Position numbers and translations under genes: made by a program. From positions 4,092,001 through 4,156,000 of the forward strand of contig NZ_CP035704.1 of the NCBI RefSeq assembly GCF_004168365.1: a stretch of DNA of 64,000 nt. The letters run 5' to 3'. Origin of the DNA: Pseudolysobacter antarcticus (GTDB taxonomy: Bacteria > Pseudomonadota > Gammaproteobacteria > Xanthomonadales > Rhodanobacteraceae). A model generated the notes under the pieces. It had not been told where the DNA came from and ran no database searches. It worked only from the letters and a program-made list of their open reading frames with translations. Shown one piece after another: positions 1 to 9,895 of the stretch. Position 1 is the first letter of the stretch, and every line of letters begins with the position of its first letter.

Positions 1-2
1 TG

Positions 3-362
3 CGCAAGAACACGACGCCGGCGTCACTAAACTGGCTGCGCGTTTCGGTCGGTCAATCGCTGCGACTGGTCGCGATCAATGACATCGATTATTTGCGTTC
101 CGACGAAAAATATACGCGTGTGGCTTGGCGCGCAGACGACGGAAAACCGAACGAGGGGCTGATCCGCACGCCGCTGAAGGACCTGCTTGCGCAACTTGAT
201 AGCACGCAGTTCGCCCAGGTGCATCGCGCCGTCGTCGTCAACCTGCGCGCGATCAGCCATGTCACGCGCGATGCCAACGAGACCGCCGATATTCATCTGA
301 AAGGCCGCAGCGAAGTGCTGCCGGTGAGCCGCAGCTATTTGCATTTATTCCGGCAGATGTAA
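3..362 (+). CDS. LytTR-type DNA-binding response regulator, C-terminal part
   Basis: The open frame enters from the left edge, so the start is missing. The visible 119 residues form a LytTR DNA-binding domain: a run reading LRLVAINDIDYLRSDEKYTR is followed by a basic stretch, then 'FAQVHRAVVVNLRAI' and a C-terminal 'VSRSYLHLFRQM', all hallmarks of the AlgR/LytR family. Such proteins normally carry an N-terminal receiver domain phosphorylated by a sensor kinase and bind imperfect direct repeats upstream of target genes. The receiver would lie outside the window. No partner kinase is visible here. It is convergent with the sulfate transporter operon. Domain assignment is firm; target genes are unknown. 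Confidence 0.85.
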   Translation, partial: RKNTTPASLNWLRVSVGQSLRLVAINDIDYLRSDEKYTRVAWRADDGKPNEGLIRTPLKDLLAQLDSTQFAQVHRAVVVNLRAISHVTRDANETADIHLKGRSEVLPVSRSYLHLFRQM

Positions 363-384
363 TCGATTCTGGCGTACCGCCGAA

Positions 385-1683
385 TCACGTGGGCCGCAAA
401 ATATGGCGCTGATCATTCGCCGCAAACAACGTCAGTTCCTGCGGTCGCAACTTCACGCTGCTGCCTTGTTGCAGCGCAAGTCGATGCAACTCTGCTGGCG
501 GCAATTCGGCTTCGAGGGTTTGCGCGAACGCGGCGATTTTCAATTCGATACGGAACACGCTGCCCGCGGCGTAAATGTGGCTGATCGTCGCAGCGAGTCC
601 GGGTTCGATCGGTGCGAGCAGTCGCCAGTGTTGCGGACGCACGAACGCGAGTGCTGCACCGTCCGGCAAATTACTACTGGAATCGCTGCATAAAATTTCA
701 TTGCCGACATGCACGGCGCCGTGTTCGATGCGGCATTCAAAACGATTGGCGCGGCCGATGAATTCGTAGACGAACGGCGTCGCCGGTTCATCGTAAACAC
801 GTTCCGGCGTGTCGATCTGCTCGATGCGACCGCGGTTCATCACGACCACACGATCGGACAATTCCAGCGCTTCTTCCTGATCGTGGGTGACAAAAATGCT
901 GGTGAGTTTCATCTCCTCGTGCAGATGGCGCAGCCAGCGTCGCAGCTCCTTGCGCACTTGTGCATCGAGCGCGCCGAACGGTTCGTCGAGCAGCAGGATT
1001 TTCGGCTCGACCGCGAGTGCACGCGCGAGCGCAACACGCTGCCGCTGACCGCCGGAAAGCTGCGCCGGAAAGCGTTTTGCGAGATCGGCAAGCTGCACTC
1101 TTTCGAGCAACTCGGTGACTCGCTTGGTGATCTCGATTTTGCTCGGTCGCTCGCGGCGCGCACGCACGCGCAAACCGAACGCGACGTTCTCGAACACGGT
1201 CATGTGGCGGAACAATGCGTAATGCTGAAACACCAGGCCGACGCCGCGCTCGCGCACGCTGATCGCCGACAGATCGCGACCGTCCGCAAGCATGCTGCCG
1301 CTGTCCGGGAAATCCAGCCCTGCGAGTATGCGCAGCAACGTGGTCTTGCCCGAACCGGACGGCCCGAGCAAGGCCAGAAATTCGCCTTCGCGAATATCCA
1401 GATCGATGCCATCGAGCGCGGTGAAGCCACGAAAATTCTTGTGGATGCCGCGTAATTCAATGCTCATCGCGCCGGCCTCGTCGGCGGGCGATTTCGGTTT
1501 CGATCCACGCGTGGGTTCGGGCGAAATTTGCTCATGTGCAGAGCTTGCCACGGATTGCGTTGCCGTGGCAGCTCGCAGCGCGACGACCTGTGCATCACGG
1601 CGCGATACGGTCGGCGCCGCTGCGGCGTGCGCCAGCACATCGCCAGAAAACTCGGAAATCAGTGCCTGCATCGGTTCGTTCAT
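385..1683 (-). CDS. cysA: Sulfate/thiosulfate ABC transporter ATP-binding protein CysA
   Basis: ATPase subunit that powers sulfate/thiosulfate import at the inner membrane. Counting from the inner Met at 1467, Walker A (GPSGSGKTT) is near residue 36, followed by the signature [14 protein letters not shown], Walker B ([12 protein letters not shown]), an H-loop (THDQEEALE) and a C-terminal TOBE-like regulatory part. The start is ambiguous. The ATG at 1683 overlaps the cysW stop (ATGA) and has an AAAGG ribosome site, giving 432 residues with an unusual 72-residue Ala/Ser-rich leader. The ATG at 1467 gives the usual length of about 360 residues but has a poor ribosome site. It is last in the operon sbp-cysT-cysW-cysA. 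Function is secure; the N-terminus is not. Confidence 0.93.
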   Translation of the reverse strand: MNEPMQALISEFSGDVLAHAAAAPTVSRRDAQVVALRAATATQSVASSAHEQISPEPTRGSKPKSPADEAGAMSIELRGIHKNFRGFTALDGIDLDIREGEFLALLGPSGSGKTTLLRILAGLDFPDSGSMLADGRDLSAISVRERGVGLVFQHYALFRHMTVFENVAFGLRVRARRERPSKIEITKRVTELLERVQLADLAKRFPAQLSGGQRQRVALARALAVEPKILLLDEPFGALDAQVRKELRRWLRHLHEEMKLTSIFVTHDQEEALELSDRVVVMNRGRIEQIDTPERVYDEPATPFVYEFIGRANRFECRIEHGAVHVGNEILCSDSSSNLPDGAALAFVRPQHWRLLAPIEPGLAATISHIYAAGSVFRIELKIAAFAQTLEAELPPAELHRLALQQGSSVKLRPQELTLFAANDQRHILRPT

Positions 1684-2564
1684 GGATTGCGCCTTTGTGC
1701 GGCCAGCGCGTCGCCGTACTTCCACTCGAGCAGCGTTTTCAGCGCGAGTGTGAGCAGCGCGAGCAAGGCCAGCAGGGAAGCGACGGCGAACGCGCCGACG
1801 AAGTTGTATTCGTTGTACATGATCTCGATTTGCAGCGGAATGGTATTGGTCAATCCGCGAATATGGCCGGACACCACCGACACCGCGCCGAACTCGCCCA
1901 TCGCGCGCGCATTGCACAACAGCACGCCATACAGCAGCGCCCATTTGATGTTGGGCAAGGTCACGCGAAAAAATGTCTGCCAGCCGCTGGCGCCGAGCAT
2001 CCACGCGGCTTCTTCGTCATCGCTGCCTTGCTCCTGCATCAGCGGAATCAGTTCGCGCGCGACGAACGGAAAGGTCACGAACAAGGTCGCGAGAATGATG
2101 CCCGGCACGGCGAAAATAATCTTGATGTCGTGCGCGTTGAGCCACGGCCCGAGCCAGCCTTGCAGGCCGAAAACCAGCACGTAGATCAGGCCGCAAATCA
2201 CCGGTGAAACGGTAAACGGCAGATCGATCAGAGTGAGCAACAACGCCTTGCCGCGAAACTGGAACTTGGTGATCGCCCACGCCGCGGCGACGCCAAAAAC
2301 CAGATTCAGTGGCACCGAAATCGCCGCGGTGATCAAGGTGAGTTTGATCGATGCCCAGACTTCGCGCTCACGAATCGCATCGAAGTAATACGCAAACCCC
2401 TTGCCGAGCGCTTCGACAAAAACCGCCGTTGCCGGCACCAGCAAAACCACGGCGAGATAGACCAGCGCGAGCAGGATCAGCAGCGTCGGCGCGATGCGCA
2501 AGGTTTTGGCATGGCGCGCGCGCGGGGCGAGCTTCGCTGCAATCACGGGCGCAGTCGTGGACAT
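1680..2564 (-). CDS. cysW: Sulfate ABC transporter permease CysW
   Basis: Inner-membrane permease of the sulfate/thiosulfate importer, 294 residues, the usual family length. It has about six hydrophobic segments and the BPD_transp_1 EAA loop, seen as '[21 protein letters not shown]', which docks on CysA. The start chosen is the Met of MSTTAP at 2564, whose A is shared with the stop of the preceding permease (TGATG), implying translational coupling. It pairs with CysT as a heterodimeric channel. The CysW assignment rests on gene order and on sequence features such as '[14 protein letters not shown]' and '[15 protein letters not shown]'. Confidence 0.93.
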   Translation of the reverse strand: MSTTAPVIAAKLAPRARHAKTLRIAPTLLILLALVYLAVVLLVPATAVFVEALGKGFAYYFDAIREREVWASIKLTLITAAISVPLNLVFGVAAAWAITKFQFRGKALLLTLIDLPFTVSPVICGLIYVLVFGLQGWLGPWLNAHDIKIIFAVPGIILATLFVTFPFVARELIPLMQEQGSDDEEAAWMLGASGWQTFFRVTLPNIKWALLYGVLLCNARAMGEFGAVSVVSGHIRGLTNTIPLQIEIMYNEYNFVGAFAVASLLALLALLTLALKTLLEWKYGDALAAQRRNP

Positions 2565-3409
2565 CAGCTTGCATCCTTGGCGCTGCGGCGCCGCATCCAC
2601 GCTTGCGCGGCGTTGATGATCAGCAGCAAAGCAAACGACACCATCAGCATCACGACCGCGATCGCGGCGGCGCCGCTGTAATCATATTGTTCGAGTTTGG
2701 TGATGATCAGCAGCGGCGTGATTTCGGAGACGAACGGCACGTTGCCGGCGATGAAAACCACCGAGCCGTATTCGCCAACCGCACGTGCAAACGCGAGCAT
2801 GAATCCTGTCAGCAACGCCGGTGCCAATGCCGGGAAAATCACGCGCGCAAAAATCTGCCAGCGCGTCGCGCCGAGCGAATACGCGGCTTCCTCGACTTCG
2901 GTTTCGAGATCCTGCAATACCGGCTGCAACGTGCGCACGACAAACGGCAGGCCGATGAAAATCAGCGCGACCAGAATACCGATCGGCGTGAACGCAACCT
3001 TGATGCCAAACCACGCCAACAGCGGCGCGCCGAGCCAGCCGTTCTGGCCGTACACCGCCGTGAGCGCGATGCCGGCAACCGCCGTCGGCAAAGCGAACGG
3101 CAGATCGACCATCGCATCGATCAAGCGTCTGCCGGGAAACCGATAGCGCACGAGCACCCACGTCACGAGCAGGCCGAACACGGCGTTGATAAATGCCGCC
3201 AGCAAGGCCATGCCGAAACTCAGACGAAACGACGCGAGCACCCGCGGCGCGCTGATCGCCGTCCAGAATTGCGCGAGCGTCATGCTGAAGGTTTTGAGGA
3301 ACACCGCGGCGAGCGGAATCAACACGATCAGCGCGAGATACAAGAGCGTGTAGCCCAAGGTCAGATTGAAGCCGGGCAACACACGACGCTGGACGACGAT
3401 ACTGCTCAT
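2564..3409 (-). CDS. cysT: Sulfate ABC transporter permease CysT (CysU)
   Basis: First permease of the sulfate/thiosulfate ABC importer, 281 residues. Hydrophobic segments run through the protein and the EAA motif '[21 protein letters not shown]' contacts the ATPase. '[14 protein letters not shown]' and '[18 protein letters not shown]' are typical of CysT. It lies 43 bp downstream of the sulfate-binding protein gene and directly abuts cysW, so the four genes form one minus-strand operon. In enterobacteria this operon is activated by CysB under sulfur limitation. I could not identify a CysB site here. Confidence 0.93.
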   Translation of the reverse strand: MSSIVVQRRVLPGFNLTLGYTLLYLALIVLIPLAAVFLKTFSMTLAQFWTAISAPRVLASFRLSFGMALLAAFINAVFGLLVTWVLVRYRFPGRRLIDAMVDLPFALPTAVAGIALTAVYGQNGWLGAPLLAWFGIKVAFTPIGILVALIFIGLPFVVRTLQPVLQDLETEVEEAAYSLGATRWQIFARVIFPALAPALLTGFMLAFARAVGEYGSVVFIAGNVPFVSEITPLLIITKLEQYDYSGAAAIAVVMLMVSFALLLIINAAQAWMRRRSAKDAS

Positions 3410-3452
3410 CGCGAAGACAAATCAGCGAATCGTGGCGGCGGCCCGAATAGCA

Positions 3453-4475
3453 CTATTTCGCGCCCGGCTGGTAGATCGCATCGAAGCTGCCGCCATCAGC
3501 GAAATGTGTGGCCTGGGCTTTTTTCCAGCCACCAAATTGCTCATCAATCGTGAACAATTTCAATGCCGGGAATTTGTCAGCGTAACGCTTGGCGACTTCG
3601 GCATTGCGCGGTCGATAATAATTTTTCGCCGCAATTTCTTGCCCTTCCGGCGTGTACAAAAACTGCAGATAGGCTTCGGCGATTTTGCGCGTATCGTGCT
3701 TGTCGACCACTTTGTCGATCACCGCCACCGGCGGTTCAGCGAGAATGCTCAGGCTTGGCACGACGACTTCAAACTTGTCCTTGCCGAGCTGGTTCTGCGC
3801 GAGAAACGCATCGTTCTCCCAGCCGATCAATACATCGCCGACGCCGCGCTCGACGAACGTCGTCGTGGCACCGCGCGCGCCGGTATCAAGCACCGGCACA
3901 TGCTTGTACAACTCTGTGACGAACGCGCGCGCCGTGGCGTCATCGCCGCCCGGCTGACGTGCCGCCCAGCCCCACGCCGCAAGGAAATTCCAACGCGCGC
4001 CGCCCGAGGTTTTCGGATTCGGCGAAATCACCTGCACCTCGGGTTTGATCAGATCGGCCCAGTCATGGATGCCCTTCGGATTGCCCTTGCGCACGAGAAA
4101 AACAATCGTCGAGGTAAACGGCGTGCTGTTTTCCGGCAGGCGTTTTTGCCACGCGGCATCGGTGAGCCCACGCTGCGCGATCGCATCGATATCCCACGCC
4201 AATGCCAGCGTGACGATATCGGCATCAAGCCCGTCGATCACCGCACGCGCTTGTTTGCCGGAACCGCCATTCGAGGTGTTGATGACGAGTGTGTCACCGG
4301 TTTTTTCTTTCCACTCCTTGGCGAAAGCCGTGTTGACGTCGCGATACAATTCACGCGTCGGATCGTAGGAAACATTCAGCAGCGTCACATCCTTGGACCA
4401 GACCGATGCCAGCGGCAGCACGGCGGACAATGCGGTGGCAATGAGCAGCAGGCGCGTCGATCGGCGAGTAGTCAT
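3453..4475 (-). CDS. sbp: Periplasmic sulfate-binding protein
   Basis: Periplasmic solute receptor of the sulfate ABC importer, 340 residues. The chosen start, [11 protein letters not shown] at 4475, gives a classic Sec signal peptide ending near 'LASVWSKDV'; an in-frame Met at 4556 would bury the signal. Sulfate-family motifs are visible: '[17 protein letters not shown]', '[21 protein letters not shown]', '[15 protein letters not shown]' and '[17 protein letters not shown]'. It is the first gene of the operon and would deliver sulfate to CysT/CysW. It could equally be named cysP (thiosulfate-binding); the two cannot be separated from sequence alone. Confidence 0.92.
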   Translation of the reverse strand: MTTRRSTRLLLIATALSAVLPLASVWSKDVTLLNVSYDPTRELYRDVNTAFAKEWKEKTGDTLVINTSNGGSGKQARAVIDGLDADIVTLALAWDIDAIAQRGLTDAAWQKRLPENSTPFTSTIVFLVRKGNPKGIHDWADLIKPEVQVISPNPKTSGGARWNFLAAWGWAARQPGGDDATARAFVTELYKHVPVLDTGARGATTTFVERGVGDVLIGWENDAFLAQNQLGKDKFEVVVPSLSILAEPPVAVIDKVVDKHDTRKIAEAYLQFLYTPEGQEIAAKNYYRPRNAEVAKRYADKFPALKLFTIDEQFGGWKKAQATHFADGGSFDAIYQPGAK

Positions 4476-4724
4476 GGTCGGTCGTTCCACTAATGAGGGA
4501 TGAGTGATCTTAGGCGCACGCGCGGTCAAGCGGAATTGGAAATCTGTTATATGCATATGCAGGCTAAAAAAGTGTCAACGCCGACTGGATGAAGCAGAAG
4601 TGTCAGCTTCAAATCCGCCAGCCATGATCGTATCGCCCAGATTCGAAGCCGCATTTTGCAGCGCTGTATTTCGCAAATGCGTGCGATAACATCGGCGTAT
4701 CACGGCGCAATGGAAGGAAAACTC
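4476..4724. promoter_or_regulatory. Divergent intergenic region sbp / DUF72 gene
   Basis: This 249-bp gap separates the minus-strand sulfate operon from the plus-strand DUF72 gene and must hold both promoters. On the minus strand a TTGACA hexamer (4574-4579 complement) precedes an AT-rich palindrome around 4547-4559 (ATATGCATAT). The spacing to the best TATAAC (21 bp) is too long for a confident sigma-70 call. A GGAAGGAAA ribosome site sits at 4712-4720 for the plus-strand gene. Confidence 0.35.
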
Positions 4725-5591
4725 ATGGCAACTCGTCAGCAACGTGCTGCGAAATCTGCGCCGGCAGCGGATCTGTTGGCCGATGCACCAGTCGCACCCG
4801 ACGGCATTCGTGTTGGCATCGGCGGCTGGACATTCGCGCCGTGGCGCAGCAACTTTTATCCGGCTGGATTGGTGCAACGCCGCGAGCTCGAATTCGCCAG
4901 CCGCCATGTCAATTCGATCGAGATCAACGGTACCTGGTACGGCGCGCAGAAACCGGCGACCTACGCCAAATGGCGCGACGAGACGCCCGCGGATTTTGTA
5001 TTTTCGGCGAAGGCGCCACAGCGCATCACGATGTCGCGCACGCTGGCGAAAACCGGCGGTGCGATCGATGACTTTCTCGGCGACCTTGCCACGCTCGGCG
5101 ACAAACTCGGGCCGGTCGTGTGGCAATTTGAAAAGGGTCGAAAACTTGATCTTGAGGATTTCGCCGAGTTTCTGAACCTGCTGCCGAAGCAGATAAATGA
5201 GCATCGCATGCGCCACGTGCTTGATGTGCGCGATCCGGATTTCGTCAATGCCGATTACATTGCGCTGGCGCGGCGCCACGGCATGGCGATAGTGTTCACC
5301 GACTCGAACGAGTATCCGTCATGCGCCGACCTCAGCGCCGATTTTGTCTACGCGCGACTCATGCAATCGCGCGCCGCGATAGAAACCGGCTACACCGAAA
5401 GCGAACTGCAACGTTGGGCGCAGCGTGCGCGTTTGTGGGCCAGCGGCGGCGAGCCGGATGATCTGCCGCGCATCGCGCCAGCTGCAGAACCCGTGGCGAA
5501 ACGCGACGTGTTCATCTACTTCATCAGCGCCGCGAAAGAACGCAATCCCGCCGCGGCGATGGCATTGCTGCAGCATCTCGGATCACGCTGA
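4725..5591 (+). CDS. DUF72 domain-containing protein (YecE-like)
   Basis: 288 residues, a TIM-barrel-like DUF72 protein of unknown biochemical role. Family motifs include 'VGIGGWTFAPWRSNFYP' near the N-terminus, 'EINGTWYGAQKPATYAKWRD', 'DFVFSAKAPQRITM', 'GPVVWQFEKGRKLD' and 'DFVYARLMQSRAA'. The start at ATG 4725 follows a good GGAAGG site. An alanine-rich stretch (about 20 residues) precedes the conserved domain. It is transcribed away from the sulfate operon with no obvious functional link. Family identity is secure, function is not. Confidence 0.88.
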   Translation: MATRQQRAAKSAPAADLLADAPVAPDGIRVGIGGWTFAPWRSNFYPAGLVQRRELEFASRHVNSIEINGTWYGAQKPATYAKWRDETPADFVFSAKAPQRITMSRTLAKTGGAIDDFLGDLATLGDKLGPVVWQFEKGRKLDLEDFAEFLNLLPKQINEHRMRHVLDVRDPDFVNADYIALARRHGMAIVFTDSNEYPSCADLSADFVYARLMQSRAAIETGYTESELQRWAQRARLWASGGEPDDLPRIAPAAEPVAKRDVFIYFISAAKERNPAAAMALLQHLGSR

Positions 5592-5743
5592 CCGCGCTGG
5601 ATTCATGCACGGTATTTTCTTGCTCACATCTTTCGCAAATATTCTTCGCTCGTTTTAACCCCGCCTCATTCACGACCGCGTTGCAGCTTTCACAGCCTGT
5701 GCTGTGGCGCCTTGCGCGCTGTCCTGCTGACGGGAGTCGAGCC

Positions 5744-6391
5744 ATGCATACCCACGTTGCTACCCTGCCCTACCTGCCCGCCGTGCAATGGCGCCGAGTC
5801 AGCGCTACCGCGGCCACCATCGCCGTGCATCTGCTGGCCGGTGTGCTGTTGCTGGCGCCGCTTGCGCCACCGTTGCGCCAGCCGACGGTGGCGCCGGATA
5901 CGGTGGTCGTGAACATGGTCGAGGCGCAACCGAAAAAGGAAATTCCGCCGCCGCTCGATGTGCCCGTGATCAAACATGTGCAGCCGATCCACCCGCCGCA
6001 GCCGATCTTGCCGACACCAACGGTCGTCGATAATCCTGAGCCGACGATCATGTCGATACCGGCCGTGCCGGGCATCCCGACCGGCCCCGCCGAATTGCCG
6101 GCGTCATCCGGCAAAACCGAAAGCGCCGGTTATCGCGGTTCGACCCGCGTGACGTATCCGCGCGAGGCGTTGCGCGCACGCGAACAAGGCAAGGTGATCC
6201 TGCATGTCATGGTCGATGCCGAAGGTTTGCCGCAGACCATCGAGATCGCCAAATCCAGCGGCTCGCCGCGACTCGATCGCGCCGCACGTGAGGCCGTGTT
6301 GCACTGGCATTTTGTCGCGGCGATCGAGAACGGCAAAACGATAGCGTCGTGGGTGCAGGTGCCGATCGCGTTCAATCTCAGCGATCAATAA
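5744..6391 (+). CDS. TonB-like energy transducer protein
   Basis: 215 residues. A single N-terminal membrane anchor (about residues 19-40, rich in Ala/Leu/Val) is followed by a proline-rich periplasmic stretch ('PPPLDVPVIKHVQPIHPPQ') and a C-terminal TonB domain (about 125-215) with 'TYPREALRAREQGKVILHVM' and 'SGSPRLDRAAREAVLHWHF'. TonB proteins couple the ExbB/ExbD proton motor to outer-membrane receptors. No exbB, exbD or TonB-dependent receptor lies beside it, so its partner receptor is unknown. The start is the ATG at 5744 preceded by CGGGAG. It converges on the large secreted protein gene. Confidence 0.88.
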   Translation: MHTHVATLPYLPAVQWRRVSATAATIAVHLLAGVLLLAPLAPPLRQPTVAPDTVVVNMVEAQPKKEIPPPLDVPVIKHVQPIHPPQPILPTPTVVDNPEPTIMSIPAVPGIPTGPAELPASSGKTESAGYRGSTRVTYPREALRAREQGKVILHVMVDAEGLPQTIEIAKSSGSPRLDRAAREAVLHWHFVAAIENGKTIASWVQVPIAFNLSDQ

Positions 6392-6404
6392 ATCTTGCCG
6401 ATTC

Positions 6405-6448
6405 CATGTATCGATGCCGAGCCGTCATGCGGCCGGCATCGATACATG
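6405..6448. terminator. Perfect 15-bp stem hairpin between convergent genes
   Basis: CATGTATCGATGCCG at 6405-6419 is exactly complementary to CGGCATCGATACATG at 6434-6448 with a 14-base loop. It lies between the stop of the TonB-like gene (6391) and the stop of the convergent secreted-protein gene (6465). It probably serves as a bidirectional terminator, although it has no U-run. Confidence 0.65.
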
Positions 6449-6464
6449 CGCGATATCGCGGCGA

Positions 6465-9400
6465 TCAGTTGCCATCAAAACCGGTGTGGAAAATCACGTC
6501 CGGCTGGCCGAGCAAAACCTGATCGATGCGGAATTTTTTCCAGTTGTCGTAGGGCAAAGCCTTGGCCGCGCCGTCATCACCATCCGGCGGCAGGGTTGGA
6601 TCGTAGAAGTTGCGCGAGCCTTCATCGCTGACCAGTTCGAGCGCATCGTTATCGGTCAACACATGGTTCGGCAACTCGACGATGCCTTCGACATTCAGCC
6701 CGACCAGATTCGCCGTGCGCCTCACCGGCGCGTCGGTCGATTTACCGCTCCACGTATACAACGCGCCCATATCATCGGTGCCGTCGAACGGGCCTGCGGC
6801 GATCAGACAACCGTAGCTATTGCATTTGATTTCGCGCACACCGAGACCGCCGAGATCGAGCAGGATGGGCGCACCGAACAGCGCTTGTCCGCTCGTATGA
6901 CCGGCGCTACCCGATGCGAGCGCGGCGAAATTGGTTGTCGGTACGAGCAATGCGCGCACGCGCGGATTCGTCGTATCGGCATTCGCTGCCGGGCCGCTCG
7001 CCGGCAACAACGGCGCGCGGAATCCGAGCCACGTCGTGCTGCCGTCCGGACTGAAACTCATGCCTTCGATATTGAAGCCGTCGATGCTCTTCGGCACGAT
7101 GCCGTGGCTGCCGCTCGCATCGGTATATGAGCTCGCCGCGAGGCCGAGATAATCCGCGCCGAGGCCATGCAGGTTGGCGTGATCCCATGCCACGAGATCG
7201 TCGCGCAGATGCTCGTAATAGCCAGTCACCGCGATCGTGGTCGCCGCGCCAACGCCGCTCAGATCGGTTGCAAAAATACGCTCGCGGTTCGGTTTGCGAT
7301 TACCTTTTTTCGAGTTGCCGTGCGAGCCGGACCAGTAAATGCGATTTGTATTGAGCGGATCCTGCGCAGTCGCCTCGATATCCACTTCGTAGTCATCCGG
7401 TGTGCCGGTCAGGCCGAGAAACGGCGTGACATCGGTGCCGGCCAACGGCGGCCCGGAGAAGTAGCGCGAGTAGATGCGCAGCACCTGATTTTCATCGCCG
7501 CCGACCAGCGTATAACCTTGGCCGAGCGGTTGCGCGGCAGACGCATCGGCGTCGCCGATTGGCCAGATCGTCGCGGCCACGCCGGGCGCCGACCAGACAC
7601 TCGACGCGGCGTAATGCAGCACCATGCTGGTCGTGCGATTGCCGCTATCGGTCGCGGTCACGGTGATGTCGGCGTAGCCCTCGGCGGCGGGATCGATATG
7701 CAACGCGGAGATGCCGTGCAGCAGATCGGCAGGATTGCTGACACAGTTTTCGATGCTCAGGCCCGATGCCGGAACCACGACCGGATTGCTGCTGCTCACG
7801 GCCAAAACCAGATCGCTGCATGGCGTGTTGTCGGCAGCTTCGCTGATCGTGAAAACCAGGCCGCGTGCGTACGTACCAAACGTGTAGTCGGTCGGATCGC
7901 CAATCACGCCGGAGAACGCGTCGGGCAATCCGGCAATCACCGGCGATGGCGGCACGAAGCCGGTGCCGCTCAAGCTGGCCGCACTCGCCGCAGGATTTGA
8001 ATCGCTGCCGATCGCGACACTGCCACTGCGTACGCCAGCCGCGCTCGGTGTGAATACGATGCCGAAACTACACGTGCTATTCGCAGCCACGCTGGCGCCG
8101 CTGCAGGTATCCGCGCTCGTCGCAAAATCGCCGATCACATTCACGCTGGTGATATGCAGATCGGCAGCGCCATCGTTGCTCACGCTGACGGTTTGCACGG
8201 CGCTACTGTTGCCGACCGTGATCGAACCGAAATCAACTGGCGCCGACAATACCGCGTGCGGATATTGCACCAGCGCCACGCCGGTGCCGCTGAGCGTTTG
8301 CGCGAGCGCGGCCGGGCTGGAGTCGCTGGTTATCGACAAGCTGCCGCTGCGTGCGCCTGCGACGGTGGGCGAAAATTGAATATTGATCGTACAGGTCGTG
8401 CTCGCAGCGATCGGTGCGGCGCTGCAGGTTTCGCTGCTGACCTGAAAATCGCCGCTCGGCGTGATCGCTGAAACATGCAGATCGGCACTGCCGTCGTTGC
8501 TCAGTGTGATCGCTTGCGGAGTGCTGCTCGCGCCAAGGTTGATCGATCCGAAATCGAGCGGTGTCGACAAACTTGCGTGCGGCGCGGCCACGACCGGATT
8601 CACTGGTGCAAACGCGATGCCGCGCATGAAAGTATTGGTCGCAGCGCTGGCGATCTTGGTCGGCGTGGCGCCGAGCGCACCGTTGAACCCGCTGCTGTCG
8701 GTGAGCGTATCGAGCTCGCCATCGATGCTCATGAAAAGCGTCACAGTGTCGCCGCTGGTGCTGGCGATCAAGCCGCGATATTTTCCGCTCGCCGTGCCGC
8801 TGGCAGTCCACGCGCTGCCGTTGAACGAATACTTCAGCACACCCAGCGCATCGTCGGCGACATACAAGGTATTCAACCCCGCAACACTCGTACCCAAGTG
8901 CACGAGGGCGAACGCGTACGGTGATCCGCTGGCCGGAATGCCCGGCAAATTGCTGATCGTCTGTCCGGCCACGGTCGGCGCGCCTGTGCCTACTGCGCCG
9001 ATGCGCACCGCAGTGCCCGAACTCGTACCCACATACAACTGGCCGGCGAAAATTTCGAGCTGACGCAAGTTGGTCAGCGTGGTCGACAACTGCGTTGATG
9101 TGCTCGCGCCAAGTGCGGCATAACGCAATCCGCCGGCCGCGCCTGCTACCCACACTTGCGTGCCATCGAGACTGGTCGCGCTGCGCGCATTGTTGGCGGT
9201 CGAAAAATCGGTCAGCGCGGTGCTGGTATCGATCGCGCCAGTGGCATCGATCAGGCCGGCCACGCGCGGCGTGGCGGTCGCGCTGGTGCCGGCGATGCTC
9301 GCCACGCCGGGTGCGGCGGCGTATCCGCTCAAAACGAGAAAACGCCCATCGGCGCTGCGCGACAGCAAACCTTCGCTGCTCGCGCTGCCGCTTGCGGTGA

Positions 9401-9641
9401 GCGGATTGATGCCTGCACTGGCGGCGGTCGGCAATGCGATCGATTGCACGAGCGTACCGCCCGACGTGTATTCGTCGATGAACACCGCCGTGCTTGCGCT
9501 GGTCGGCGCGCTGGCGCCAGTGCCGATGCGATACACCGCGATGTTGCCGCTCGCGAACGGCGCCGCATCAGCGTACGGGCACACGCTGGCGAGTGCCGCG
9601 AACAGGGCGAAAAAAGTGCGACAGGTTTGGCGTTGATACAT
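6465..9641 (-). CDS. Large secreted choice-of-anchor-D protein
   Basis: 1058 residues with a Sec signal peptide (MYQRQTCRTFFALFAALAS...ADA). The N-terminal third looks like a beta-propeller or NHL-type repeat region rich in Ala/Ser/Thr. Two tandem ASH/choice-of-anchor-D immunoglobulin-like domains follow (about 350-450 and 458-560), each with the pattern 'xxxPLDFGSIxxGxSSxxQ' and 'SGxxSGTG'. The C-terminal 450 residues are predicted extracellular and contain 'EVDIEATAQDP' and 'NIEGMSFSPDGSTTWLGFRAP', resembling esterase-like phytase/DUF3616 propellers. The protein ends in DVIFHTGFDGN, a short terminal motif of a type common in exported lysobacterial proteins. Substrate and role are unknown. 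Confidence 0.8.
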   Translation of the reverse strand: MYQRQTCRTFFALFAALASVCPYADAAPFASGNIAVYRIGTGASAPTSASTAVFIDEYTSGGTLVQSIALPTAASAGINPLTASGSASSEGLLSRSADGRFLVLSGYAAAPGVASIAGTSATATPRVAGLIDATGAIDTSTALTDFSTANNARSATSLDGTQVWVAGAAGGLRYAALGASTSTQLSTTLTNLRQLEIFAGQLYVGTSSGTAVRIGAVGTGAPTVAGQTISNLPGIPASGSPYAFALVHLGTSVAGLNTLYVADDALGVLKYSFNGSAWTASGTASGKYRGLIASTSGDTVTLFMSIDGELDTLTDSSGFNGALGATPTKIASAATNTFMRGIAFAPVNPVVAAPHASLSTPLDFGSINLGASSTPQAITLSNDGSADLHVSAITPSGDFQVSSETCSAAPIAASTTCTINIQFSPTVAGARSGSLSITSDSSPAALAQTLSGTGVALVQYPHAVLSAPVDFGSITVGNSSAVQTVSVSNDGAADLHITSVNVIGDFATSADTCSGASVAANSTCSFGIVFTPSAAGVRSGSVAIGSDSNPAASAASLSGTGFVPPSPVIAGLPDAFSGVIGDPTDYTFGTYARGLVFTISEAADNTPCSDLVLAVSSSNPVVVPASGLSIENCVSNPADLLHGISALHIDPAAEGYADITVTATDSGNRTTSMVLHYAASSVWSAPGVAATIWPIGDADASAAQPLGQGYTLVGGDENQVLRIYSRYFSGPPLAGTDVTPFLGLTGTPDDYEVDIEATAQDPLNTNRIYWSGSHGNSKKGNRKPNRERIFATDLSGVGAATTIAVTGYYEHLRDDLVAWDHANLHGLGADYLGLAASSYTDASGSHGIVPKSIDGFNIEGMSFSPDGSTTWLGFRAPLLPASGPAANADTTNPRVRALLVPTTNFAALASGSAGHTSGQALFGAPILLDLGGLGVREIKCNSYGCLIAAGPFDGTDDMGALYTWSGKSTDAPVRRTANLVGLNVEGIVELPNHVLTDNDALELVSDEGSRNFYDPTLPPDGDDGAAKALPYDNWKKFRIDQVLLGQPDVIFHTGFDGN

Positions 9642-9895
9642 CGGGTGTCCTCATCGCCAGGATCGGCGCAGTGTCAAAACCGCGCAGCCTAGATGAGACG
9701 TGTGACGTTTGGCTTACAGCGTTGGCAGCGCGAATATTTTCGTCTGCCAGCGTGCGTCGGTATTGCAGCCGACGCTTGCGAATATCGGTGCGGCTCGCCG
9801 CCTGCGCAACAAAGTCAACAGCGCCGCAATATCCGTTCCACCGCGATTAACCTCGACACCGTACACTGCGCCGTCGCTCCAGCCCCTTGTCCCCG
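9642..9895. promoter_or_regulatory. Divergent intergenic region, no gene seen
   Basis: 254 bp between the start of the minus-strand secreted-protein gene and the plus-strand DUF456 gene. It must contain both promoters. No convincing -35/-10 pair, RNA gene or repeat was recognised. Confidence 0.3.

Noticed and set aside
4541-4579. Sigma-70 promoter for sbp (TTGACA ... TATAAC)
   Set aside because: The spacer is about 21 bp, too long for a confident call, so it is mentioned only in the intergenic entry.
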